64,000 nucleotides of DNA, taken from NCBI GenBank assembly GCA_903926385.1, contig CAIYIS010000080.1, positions 1 to 64,000 of the forward strand, given 5' to 3'. Positions 52,241 to 59,950 of this stretch are shown piece by piece. The notes beneath the pieces are model-generated. The model was not told the DNA's origin. It was given only the letters and a program-made list of their open reading frames with translations, and did no database searches. The first letter of the stretch is position 1. Every line of letters begins with the position of its first letter. Source of the DNA: an uncultured Bacteroidota bacterium (GTDB taxonomy: Bacteria; Bacteroidota; Bacteroidia; 2-12-FULL-35-15). Position numbers and translations under genes: made by a program.

Positions 52241-54172
52241 ATGGAATTTAAAGCAGGGGCACTTCTCAACAAAATTGAATTTCCGAGCGATTTACGAAAA
52301 CTCGAAGAAGCACAACTTCCTCAGGTAAGTAAGGAATTGCGCCAATTTATTATTGATGTAGTTTCAAAAAAAGGGGGACATTTTGGAGCCAGCCTTGGAG
52401 TAGTTGAACTCACCGTTGCTTTACATTATGTGTTTAATACCCCATACGACCAATTGGTTTGGGACGTAGGCCACCAGGCATACGGACATAAAATACTTAC
52501 CGGTCGCAGACATAATTTCGATACCAACAGAATATACAAAGGCATTAGCGGTTTCCCGAAGCGTTCAGAAAGCGAATACGACACTTTTGGTGTAGGCCAT
52601 TCATCCACATCCATAGGTGCCGCTCTTGGTATGGCGGTTGCTTCGGCCTATAAAGGCGAAAAAGAACGCCAGCACATTGCAGTAATTGGGGATGGAGCCA
52701 TGACAGCAGGTATGGCTTTTGAAGCACTCAATCATGGGGGAACTGCTCATTCAAACTTACTGGTTGTGCTCAATGATAACTGCATGAGCATCGACCCTAA
52801 TGTAGGGGCGTTGAAAGAATATTTAACCGACATTACCACTTCGCATACATATAATAAAGTAAAAGATGAAATTTGGAATCTGCTTGGTAAAATGAGCAAA
52901 TTCGGGCCTACAGCTCAGGATATCGTTTCCAAAGTTGAAAACGGGATTAAATCTTCCTTACTCAAACAAAGTAATTTATTCGAATCATTAAAGTTTCGTT
53001 ATTTCGGCCCCATTGATGGGCACGATGTGGAAAGACTAACAAAAGTCTTACAAGATTTGAAAGATATTCCGGGACCCAAAATATTACACTGCCTTACCCA
53101 AAAAGGAAAAGGATACAAGTTTTCGGAAGAAGGAAATCAAACAGTGTGGCACGCTCCGGGCTTGTTTAATAAAGATACCGGTGAAATTATCAAGATTGTT
53201 CCTAAAGAACCTCAGCCTCCCAGATATCAGGATGTGTTTGGATATACTATTGTAGAACTTGCCGAAAAAAACAGCAAAATAATGGGTGTTACACCTGCCA
53301 TGCCTTCCGGATGTTCGCTTAATATCATGATGAAAGCTATGCCCGACAGAGCTTTTGATGTGGGTATTGCCGAACAACATGCAGTAACTTTTTCAGCCGG
53401 ATTAGCAACTCAAGGACTGGTTCCTTTCTGTAATATTTATTCTTCGTTTATGCAAAGGGCCTACGACCAGGTGATACACGATGTGGCATTACAAAATTTG
53501 CATGTTGTTTTTTGCTTAGACCGTGGAGGATTTGCCGGTGCTGATGGAGCAACTCATCACGGTGCTTACGATTTAGCATTTTTTAGATGCATTCCGAATA
53601 TGATTGTTTCTGCTCCAATGAATGAAGAAGAGTTGAGAAACCTAATGTACACAGCACAGTTAGAAGAAACCAATGCTCCATTCTCCATTCGTTATCCAAG
53701 AGGAAACGGTGTGATGACGGAATGGAAAAAACCATTTCAAAAAACAACAATCGGGAAAGGGCAACGTATTCAAAACGGTGATGACATTGCTATTCTTACA
53801 ATAGGTCATATTGGTAATTACGCCATAAATGCCTGCAAAACTTTAGAATCGAAAGGAATTAAAGCAGCTCATTATGATATGCGTTTTGTGAAACCTATTG
53901 ACGAAGAATTATTGCACGAAGTATTTAAAAAACATTCGAAAGTAATTACTGTGGAAGATGGATGTATTATGGGCGGAATGGGAAGTGCTGTGCTCGAATT
54001 TATGGCCGACCATAATTACTCAGCACAAGTAAAACGACTTGGTATTCCTGACAAATACATTGAACACGGTGAACAACTGGAACTGCAGAAAGAATGCGGA
54101 TTTGATACCGACAGTATTGTTAAAATAGCAGCAGAAATGGTAGGTGTGCAATCCAAAACCATGGCCGGATAA
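52241..54172 (+). CDS. dxs: 1-deoxy-D-xylulose-5-phosphate synthase
   Basis: First enzyme of the MEP isoprenoid pathway, condensing pyruvate and glyceraldehyde-3-P with thiamine diphosphate (643 residues, near the standard 620-640). KKGGHFGASLGVVELTVALHY (about 43-63, shown in parts as GGHFGASLGVVELT), WDVGHQAYGHKILTGR (about 75-90), GVGHSSTSIGAALGMA (about 115-130) and the ThDP motif GDGAMTAGMAFEALNHGG (about 150-167) are present. GIAEQHAVTFSAGLA (about 374-388) and the C-terminal transketolase domain VEDGCIMGGMGSAVLEF follow. It converges with the barrel gene, with 3 bp between stops. Confidence 0.97.
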   Translation: MEFKAGALLNKIEFPSDLRKLEEAQLPQVSKELRQFIIDVVSKKGGHFGASLGVVELTVALHYVFNTPYDQLVWDVGHQAYGHKILTGRRHNFDTNRIYKGISGFPKRSESEYDTFGVGHSSTSIGAALGMAVASAYKGEKERQHIAVIGDGAMTAGMAFEALNHGGTAHSNLLVVLNDNCMSIDPNVGALKEYLTDITTSHTYNKVKDEIWNLLGKMSKFGPTAQDIVSKVENGIKSSLLKQSNLFESLKFRYFGPIDGHDVERLTKVLQDLKDIPGPKILHCLTQKGKGYKFSEEGNQTVWHAPGLFNKDTGEIIKIVPKEPQPPRYQDVFGYTIVELAEKNSKIMGVTPAMPSGCSLNIMMKAMPDRAFDVGIAEQHAVTFSAGLATQGLVPFCNIYSSFMQRAYDQVIHDVALQNLHVVFCLDRGGFAGADGATHHGAYDLAFFRCIPNMIVSAPMNEEELRNLMYTAQLEETNAPFSIRYPRGNGVMTEWKKPFQKTTIGKGQRIQNGDDIAILTIGHIGNYAINACKTLESKGIKAAHYDMRFVKPIDEELLHEVFKKHSKVITVEDGCIMGGMGSAVLEFMADHNYSAQVKRLGIPDKYIEHGEQLELQKECGFDTDSIVKIAAEMVGVQSKTMAG

Positions 54173-54175
54173 ATT

Positions 54176-54856
54176 TTAATCTGAAGTTTTTTCTCCTCCC
54201 TTATCTTTTTCGTTACTGAACACATAGCGCAACGAAAACGAAAACCAAACATTATCCCCTTTATTAAACGAATACCAAAAATAACTATTTATATAGGTAG
54301 GGTGAGGAACGATAGGTATTATAGAATTAGAATACCTAACATTTAACGAAAGATTGTGCATTATGCGACAGCCTAAACCAACGTTTAATGCAAAATCGTT
54401 ACTATTAAAATTATTGTCGTAAAACCCACCGTAAGTACCGGTTTGACTTACCCTAACGAGTCGGCTGTAAGAAGGGCCTATTTCGAATGAAAAACGATCC
54501 ACTCTTTTTTTTCCTACATTGAAAATAAAATTATGCTTGAACATTAATGGTACATCCACATAATCCAGACTGAGCTTATATAGCGTGTAGTTATTTAGCG
54601 AATCAGGTTTTTGTAATGTCCCTCTGTCAGTAAAAAGTATCTCAAACTGAAAAGAATTTTTCTCCGAAAACTTTGTATTCAACAGAGCTCCTGCTGTAAA
54701 TCCGGCTTTGCTGAAATCGTCATCATAGGGGTCTACTCCTACCAGGTCGGAAGAAACGCCTCCTATAACCAATCCTGGTTTAAATCGTTGAGCCGATACT
54801 GACAAAGAAAAAATCATCAGCACAACAATAGAAAAAATCATTAAGAATTTACTCAT
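54176..54856 (-). CDS. PorT-like outer-membrane beta-barrel protein
   Basis: Exported protein of 226 residues (signal peptide ending near VSAQR). Alternating amphipathic strands such as LVIGGVSSDLVGVD, FTAGALLNTKFSEKNSFQFEI, KLSLDYVDVPLMFKHNFIF, FALNVGLGCRIMHNLSLNVRY and the final NVWFSFSLRYVF mark an eight-stranded-type barrel of the PorT/porin family (outer membrane beta-barrel domain). Function is unknown. It is monocistronic and convergent with dxs. Confidence 0.85.
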   Translation of the reverse strand: MSKFLMIFSIVVLMIFSLSVSAQRFKPGLVIGGVSSDLVGVDPYDDDFSKAGFTAGALLNTKFSEKNSFQFEILFTDRGTLQKPDSLNNYTLYKLSLDYVDVPLMFKHNFIFNVGKKRVDRFSFEIGPSYSRLVRVSQTGTYGGFYDNNFNSNDFALNVGLGCRIMHNLSLNVRYSNSIIPIVPHPTYINSYFWYSFNKGDNVWFSFSLRYVFSNEKDKGGEKTSD

Positions 54857-54992
54857 GGGATTAAAAATTAATATTTGCGGAGCAAAATTAACAGAATGTA
54901 TTCAAACATCAACATTTTAGCATAAAACAAAACATTTTGAACTTCCATCCGAAATTATGAAACGTGTATGGTTTACATTTTATCAAAAATAA

Positions 54993-55026
54993 TTTGGCAT
55001 TGAATAATTATAAAGTATTATATTTG
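54993..55026 (+). promoter_or_regulatory. Promoter (TTTG -33, N22, TAtaTTTG -7) for the lipoprotein gene
   Basis: TTTG at 54993-54996 and TATATTTG at 55019-55026 are 22 bp apart, a good fit to the Bacteroidota consensus, 28 bp before the ATG. Confidence 0.68.
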
Positions 55027-55054
55027 GTCGCTAAATCTGTAATTCTAAAAAATT

Positions 55055-55909
55055 ATGACCATCAAAACAAACAACACAACTCTTGTAAAAGCAGTGTCAG
55101 CGTTGACAATTGCTGTAAGTTTGGTAGCTTGTAACTCCAATAATACCGAAAAAGCGGATGTTACCACAAAAGCAGATACTACCAAAACAATGGATAAGGT
55201 AAAAAACTCGAAAGCAAAAAAAGTGTTTGCTACCATTCCTGAGCCAGTAGAAACAACAAAACTGTTGAAGGAAGCCGGTGCAAAATACAATGCAGCCTAC
55301 CTTAATCCAGTTGAAAATGCATCTAAATATTCGTCTGCTCAGGCTAAAGCAATAAACCTTGGAATTTATGGTTCCGACTTAAGCTTTATCAGCTTGTACG
55401 ACCAAACACAGGAATCGTTGTTGTATTTAAAATGTACCAACATATTGGCTGCTGGCCTTGGAATAAATGGTGTGTTTGACGAAAAAACAACCAATCGTAT
55501 TCAAAGCAATTTGGATAAAAAAGATTCGTTGATGGATATTATTTCGAAATCGTATTGGACAGCCGACAATTATTTGGTGGATAACGGACAACCCGGAGTA
55601 TCTTCGCTTATTGTTGCAGGCGGATGGTTAGAAGGGCTGTACATTGCTACCCGTGTGGCTTCGGCAACCAAAAACGATGGTATAGTAAAACAAATAGGAC
55701 AACAAAAAGCTTCGCTTTCCAACTTAATTGATTTGATGAACGAGTATAAAGCAGAAAATAAAGGAATGGATGAAGTAGTTAAATCTTTGGAAGATTTGAA
55801 AGCTGTTTTCGAATCGGCTGATGCTAGTGCAATGAAACTGGACGATGCACAATTCAAAAAACTATCGGACAAAGCTGCAGAGATTAGAAGCAATTTTATT
55901 AAACCATAA
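55055..55909 (+). CDS. Lipoprotein, paralogue of the one at 59028
   Basis: A 284-residue lipoprotein (lipobox SLVAC, Cys at about 26) followed by a disordered Thr/Lys/Asp-rich linker. A helical domain at about 60-284 is conserved with the gene at 59028-59879. Shared features are IPEPVETTKLLK versus IPSPFEIITLLP, AYLNPVENASKYSS versus ALINVTENESKYTT, INLGIYGSDLSF versus LNYGSYIVDLVY, IQSNLDKKDSL versus LEKNIDKKDTI, and a GGWLEGLYIAT/VGSWIESQFIT block. The family is not known to me. It has its own promoter and a strong terminator. Confidence 0.75.
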   Translation: MTIKTNNTTLVKAVSALTIAVSLVACNSNNTEKADVTTKADTTKTMDKVKNSKAKKVFATIPEPVETTKLLKEAGAKYNAAYLNPVENASKYSSAQAKAINLGIYGSDLSFISLYDQTQESLLYLKCTNILAAGLGINGVFDEKTTNRIQSNLDKKDSLMDIISKSYWTADNYLVDNGQPGVSSLIVAGGWLEGLYIATRVASATKNDGIVKQIGQQKASLSNLIDLMNEYKAENKGMDEVVKSLEDLKAVFESADASAMKLDDAQFKKLSDKAAEIRSNFIKP

Positions 55910-55928
55910 TTTTACTATTTACTATCAA

Positions 55929-55965
55929 AAAAAATCCCGCCCATAAAGGAGCGGGATTTTTTTTG
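55929..55965 (+). terminator. Rho-independent terminator
   Basis: AAAAAATCCCGC and GCGGGATTTTTT form a stem of at least 10 bp around a CCATAAAGGA loop, followed by a long T-run. It closely resembles the terminator at 42073-42104. Confidence 0.9.
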
Positions 55966-56087
55966 TTCTGAATTTTCTTTTCAGGCTAGCATTTATCAAA
56001 CAACTAAAAAGTAAATTCTGCATGCAACCATTCTTGTAAATTAATTGTCTTTATTAATAGAATCATCTTTTACTAAAATTAAAGTAT

Positions 56088-58301
56088 ATGAAATCAAAAT
56101 TACTTTTATCTCTACTAACTTTCATAGGTATTAATGCCATTGCACAGCAGATGCATTGTGGTTATGATGAAATGAGAACAACACAAGTATCGGCTGAGCC
56201 GCAATTAAAACAGCAGGAAGATGCAATCAATAAATTAATTTATTCTAAGGCCGTAGCAAAAACCAAGGACAGTAAAAGCAATCGGACGGTTTATTATGTT
56301 CCTATGGTGGTTCATATCACTCATTATAATGGTCCCGAAAACATTTCTGACTCATTAGTTATAGCAGGAATAAACGAGTTGAATCTTCGTTTTCAAAATG
56401 CTGCTCCGTATTACGACTCTACCGGACATGTTGTGGATATTCAGTTTTGCCTAGCTACTATCGACCCACAGGGTAATGCCACAACGGGCATTACGCGCGA
56501 TTATAATTCGCTAACTTATCTCAATGTGGGAAGTGAGATTCAATTGAAAGACCTCAGCAGGTGGGACCCGCTTCGATATTATAATGTATGGGTAGTAAAT
56601 GTTATTGGAGGATTTGGCCAGTCGGTAGGAGGTTATTCTTCCTTTCCTTCTAACATAGGCACTCCAACGGATGGAGTGGTTATCATATATAGTTCTATTA
56701 CCAATAGTAATTTGTTAGCCCACGAGTCGGGGCATTATTTAGGATTGTATCACACCTTTCAAAATGGATGTACCAACTACAACAGCCTTCTGGATGGAGA
56801 CTGTGTGAGCGATACACCACCGGATGTTTCTAATACTTTTGAATGCAGAGATAACTCCTGCTCTACCGAAATGAACGATACTTCGGGCTTCAATCCGTTT
56901 ACTGGCGATGTGGATAATTTGCCAAACTATATGGATTATACCAATTGTCCGCTTTCGTTTACTCAAGGGCAAGCCGACAGAATGAACAGCGCTCTTGCCA
57001 ATGTCAGGTATCAGTTGCTGCAATCGAATGGTTGCGGATTTGCCGGAGGCCCTCTGCCTGTGGCTAATTTTTCCTATACGCTTTCCTCGTGTTACGAAGG
57101 CATTGTTTCGTTCAACGATTCCTTGTCGACCAATGTAACCACCATTAACTGGGATTTTGATAACGATGGAGTATGGGATGCGTTTGGACATAACCCTACT
57201 TTTACTTATCCGTCCACCGGTTATTATACTACTAAACTCCTTGTTACCGGGCCGGGAGGAGTGGATACCGTATCGCATACTTTTCTGGTTCGAAAAGGCT
57301 CTTCTCCTTTTTATCCTATCATTATGCCTACTTCAGGCGGAGTGTATCAATATCCTGCGGGAGTGTGGCGAACCTGCAGCAACAATCAGAATAATTTTAC
57401 TGCACCGCCCAACGCTCAATCGTATTTATGGTCTACCGGAGATACCACACAAAGTATTTACATTTTGCCAACGGCATCGTATAACTTAACACTAACCATG
57501 GTGGATAGCATGGGGCTTACGTGGACCAATGCTGTGTGCGCTCCTTTATTTGTTAATGTAATTCAAGCCCCGGCTCATCCTCATATTTATTCGAACGACC
57601 CATTGGTTATCTGCAATGGAGATTCGGCTACCTTTAACTGTTCGAACATGGATACCCTTTCGGGAAATACGTACACCTGGTGGATGACGAGTCAGGCACA
57701 GCCAAACATAAACGATACCTCGTTAACTGTAATAGGCACGGGTACTAATATGTCAATCGTTTTGCTGGTAGAGTCGACTAACTCTTGTTCCAATGTAAGT
57801 AATTTGATTTTTCTTGACTCGTATGCCCCTCCTGCTGTTCAAACAGTAACTCAAACGGGCTTGCAATTAAGTTGCCTCTGGGGTTTGGGCAATCAATGGT
57901 ACAAAGACGGAGTGCCTATTCCGGGAGCCACATCGTCCACCTATACGGTTACTCAAAACGGATGTTACAGCGATGCTTGTTTTTTTAGTTTCTTGCCTGG
58001 TTGTTACACCATGACCGACACCTTTTGTTATGTTTCGGTTGGTTTAAATCAGTACGCCAACCCCAGCGATGGGATAAACATCTATCCTGTTCCTTCGTCC
58101 GACAATATTACTTTGCAATGCAGCAGCGAGCTGATGGGAGCGGGTTATAAAATTACCGACCCAATAGGTAAAGAAGTAATGAAAGGAATCTTAAAATCGG
58201 AAACCAATATTATCTCTTTATCTGAACTGGCCAATGGAATTTATTTATTCGAAATGATGGTAAACCAAACACCAATAGTTAGAAAGATAGTGAAGGAATA
58301 A
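56088..58301 (+). CDS. T9SS-secreted M43-type metalloprotease with PKD domain
   Basis: Exported metzincin protease of 737 residues (signal peptide ending near AIAQQ). The zinc motif HESGHYLGLYH (about 212-222) matches HExxHxxGxxH, followed by the Met-turn region LPNYMDYTNCPLSFTQGQ (about 283-300), typical of family M43 (pappalysin/cytophagalysin-like). A PKD domain follows (about 325-410, TINWDFDNDGVWDAFG). Cysteine-containing Ig-like modules come next (about 415-640). A T9SS type A sorting domain (YPVPSSDNITLQC, GIYLFEMMVNQ) ends it. It likely digests proteins at the cell surface or outside. It lies between the two lipoprotein paralogues. Confidence 0.9.
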   Translation: MKSKLLLSLLTFIGINAIAQQMHCGYDEMRTTQVSAEPQLKQQEDAINKLIYSKAVAKTKDSKSNRTVYYVPMVVHITHYNGPENISDSLVIAGINELNLRFQNAAPYYDSTGHVVDIQFCLATIDPQGNATTGITRDYNSLTYLNVGSEIQLKDLSRWDPLRYYNVWVVNVIGGFGQSVGGYSSFPSNIGTPTDGVVIIYSSITNSNLLAHESGHYLGLYHTFQNGCTNYNSLLDGDCVSDTPPDVSNTFECRDNSCSTEMNDTSGFNPFTGDVDNLPNYMDYTNCPLSFTQGQADRMNSALANVRYQLLQSNGCGFAGGPLPVANFSYTLSSCYEGIVSFNDSLSTNVTTINWDFDNDGVWDAFGHNPTFTYPSTGYYTTKLLVTGPGGVDTVSHTFLVRKGSSPFYPIIMPTSGGVYQYPAGVWRTCSNNQNNFTAPPNAQSYLWSTGDTTQSIYILPTASYNLTLTMVDSMGLTWTNAVCAPLFVNVIQAPAHPHIYSNDPLVICNGDSATFNCSNMDTLSGNTYTWWMTSQAQPNINDTSLTVIGTGTNMSIVLLVESTNSCSNVSNLIFLDSYAPPAVQTVTQTGLQLSCLWGLGNQWYKDGVPIPGATSSTYTVTQNGCYSDACFFSFLPGCYTMTDTFCYVSVGLNQYANPSDGINIYPVPSSDNITLQCSSELMGAGYKITDPIGKEVMKGILKSETNIISLSELANGIYLFEMMVNQTPIVRKIVKE

Positions 58302-58339
58302 TTTTGTTTCAGGTGGTTATTACAAACGGAATGAAGCAA

Positions 58340-58490
58340 TCTAATTAGTTCAATTGGGCAATTGTTAATTGGTATTCGCCAATCAAAATAGATCACTACT
58401 TCGCTATTGCCTATTATGAAACTTTAATCTGCGAATCTGTGGCTAACTTCTCCGTCACTCAATTTGAAATCTGAAATTTGAAATTCTTCC
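58340..58490. repeat. REP-like module shared with 20.4 kb
   Basis: TTCAATTGGGCAATTGTT (58349-58366) is identical to 20402-20419. CTATTGCCTATT and repeated TTTGAAAT/AATCTG motifs follow. It occupies the 318-bp gap before the SiaC-like gene. Confidence 0.55.
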
Positions 58491-58572
58491 TATTCTTAAT
58501 TTTAACGACACTGAACAATAACTTATCGGTAATTTATTTTAATCCCCCGTGCAGGGATATTCAAATTAAGTA

Positions 58573-58580
58573 TATATTTG
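58573..58580 (+). promoter_or_regulatory. Promoter -7 box (TAtaTTTG) for the SiaC-like operon
   Basis: A perfect TAnnTTTG match, 39 bp before the ATG at 58620. Confidence 0.6.
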
Positions 58581-58619
58581 CTACTGCTAAAAATAAACTA
58601 TTTTTAAAAATAATAAAGC

Positions 58620-59009
58620 ATGGCATCCGATTACAAAACAGATCAGACCGTTAAAACCCCCTTTACTAACTTCAACGCCTCCTCTGGAGTGTTTGAAATG
58701 AAAGGAAAATCAATACCCGAAAACTCAGTAATTTTTTATAAACCGATGATGGAATGGCTGGACAGTTATGTGCAAAGCCCGGCTTCGGCCACTGTTCTTA
58801 ATATTCAATTGGATTATTTTAATACCAGTTCGTCAAAATGTATTGTCGATTTATTTAAAAAATTGGAGTTGATTTCTAAAAACGGAAAAGGACAGGTAAC
58901 CATAAACTGGATGTATAACGAGGAAGACGAAGATATGCAGGAAGCCGGTGAAGACTATCAGTCAATAATTAAAATTCCGTTTAATCTCGTATCGTTTAAA
59001 AACAAATAA
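58620..59009 (+). CDS. SiaC-like regulatory phosphoprotein (DUF1987)
   Basis: A 129-residue cytoplasmic protein of the DUF1987/SiaC family. In Pseudomonas aeruginosa SiaC is a partner-switch protein controlled by phosphorylation on Thr68 by the kinase SiaB; unphosphorylated SiaC activates the diguanylate cyclase SiaD. Here LDYFNTSSSKCIVDLF (65-80) aligns with that region, with Thr69 and Ser70-72. GIFEMKGKSIPENS (23-36, read GVFEMKGKSIPENS) and KPMMEWLDSYV (41-51) are also typical. Neither a SiaB-like kinase nor a phosphatase is in the window. A lipoprotein gene follows 18 bp later. Confidence 0.85.
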   Translation: MASDYKTDQTVKTPFTNFNASSGVFEMKGKSIPENSVIFYKPMMEWLDSYVQSPASATVLNIQLDYFNTSSSKCIVDLFKKLELISKNGKGQVTINWMYNEEDEDMQEAGEDYQSIIKIPFNLVSFKNK

Positions 59010-59027
59010 AAAACAAATAAATAATTT

Positions 59028-59879
59028 ATGATAAAAAGAGTAATTACGTTTTCAGCTGTTATGGCTTTGGTAGCTTGCAACAACAGCACACCAAGCACAG
59101 ATGCATCGGCCGACACTAAAAAAGACACTGCAAAAAAAGAAGCACCATCTCAGCCAACAAACGATTTGGCAGATTTTAAATTTCACACACTGGTAGTAAA
59201 CATTCCTTCTCCTTTCGAAATCATTACCCTTTTACCTAAGTCGAATACCCCTTTTAACAAGGCTTTGATTAACGTAACCGAAAACGAATCGAAATATACT
59301 ACTTCTACTAAGAAAGGTTTAAACTACGGTTCATACATAGTTGATTTGGTTTATTTATCATCTAACGAACAGTTTTCGCAGGTAAAACCATATTTCAAAA
59401 CCACTCACAATCTGGCTCAGAGCTTGGGTTGTGCCGAAAGTTTTGATAAAATAGGCGGTAACCGACTTGAAAAAAACATTGATAAAAAAGATACCATCAA
59501 TAAAGTAATAGACGAGATTTATACCGAAATGGATAGTTACCTCCGTTCGAACGACCGTTTGCTTTCGGCCACTCAGATACTTGTTGGAAGCTGGATTGAG
59601 AGCCAGTTCATCACAGTAAGTTTGGTAAAAGACCAGGCAAAAACCAAAGACAATGAAATTTTGTTCCAAAAGATTTCGGAACAAGGCAACACTATCGACA
59701 AGTTAGTAGAACTACTGAAAGAGTTTGAAAAAGAAAAAGACTTTTTGCCATGCATCAACGATTTGAAAGACCTTTCAAAACTTTACAAAGATGTGAAACC
59801 GGGTGCTGAAATAGACAAGTCGGTGCTATCGAAAATTTATGATAAACTGAATTCTACCAGAACAAAGGTTATCAGCTAA
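59028..59879 (+). CDS. Lipoprotein, paralogue of the one at 55055
   Basis: A 283-residue lipoprotein (lipobox ALVAC, Cys about 17) with a Thr/Asp/Lys linker (about 18-50). Its helical domain (about 55-283) is homologous to the protein at 55055-55909: same order of motifs, with ENESKYTTSTKKGLNYGSYI, LEKNIDKKDTINKV and VGSWIESQFITV. The domain is probably periplasmic, anchored in the outer or inner membrane. It is preceded by the SiaC-like gene (18 bp) and followed by a terminator hairpin, then the ABC transporter. Function unknown; a sensor or accessory for the exporter is inferred from context. Confidence 0.78.
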   Translation: MIKRVITFSAVMALVACNNSTPSTDASADTKKDTAKKEAPSQPTNDLADFKFHTLVVNIPSPFEIITLLPKSNTPFNKALINVTENESKYTTSTKKGLNYGSYIVDLVYLSSNEQFSQVKPYFKTTHNLAQSLGCAESFDKIGGNRLEKNIDKKDTINKVIDEIYTEMDSYLRSNDRLLSATQILVGSWIESQFITVSLVKDQAKTKDNEILFQKISEQGNTIDKLVELLKEFEKEKDFLPCINDLKDLSKLYKDVKPGAEIDKSVLSKIYDKLNSTRTKVIS

Positions 59880-59896
59880 CAAAACAGACTTTACCT

Positions 59897-59938
59897 AAAA
59901 AGCTTTGAAGTATATTTTCTTCAGAGCTTTTTTTATTT
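59897..59938 (+). terminator. Intracistronic terminator or attenuator before the ABC gene
   Basis: AAAAAGCTTTGAAG pairs with CTTCAGAGCTTTTT (14 bp with one G-U or mismatch pair) around TATATTTT, followed by a T-run. The ABC transporter ATG is only 19 bp after the 14-bp arm, with no TAnnTTTG box between. The hairpin therefore may allow partial readthrough from the upstream operon. Confidence 0.75.
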
Positions 59939-59950
59939 TCATCAACTAAT

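Noticed and set aside
58302-58619. Additional small gene before the SiaC-like gene
   Set aside because: Only repeat-like sequence and stops; the one clear signal is the -7 box at 58573.
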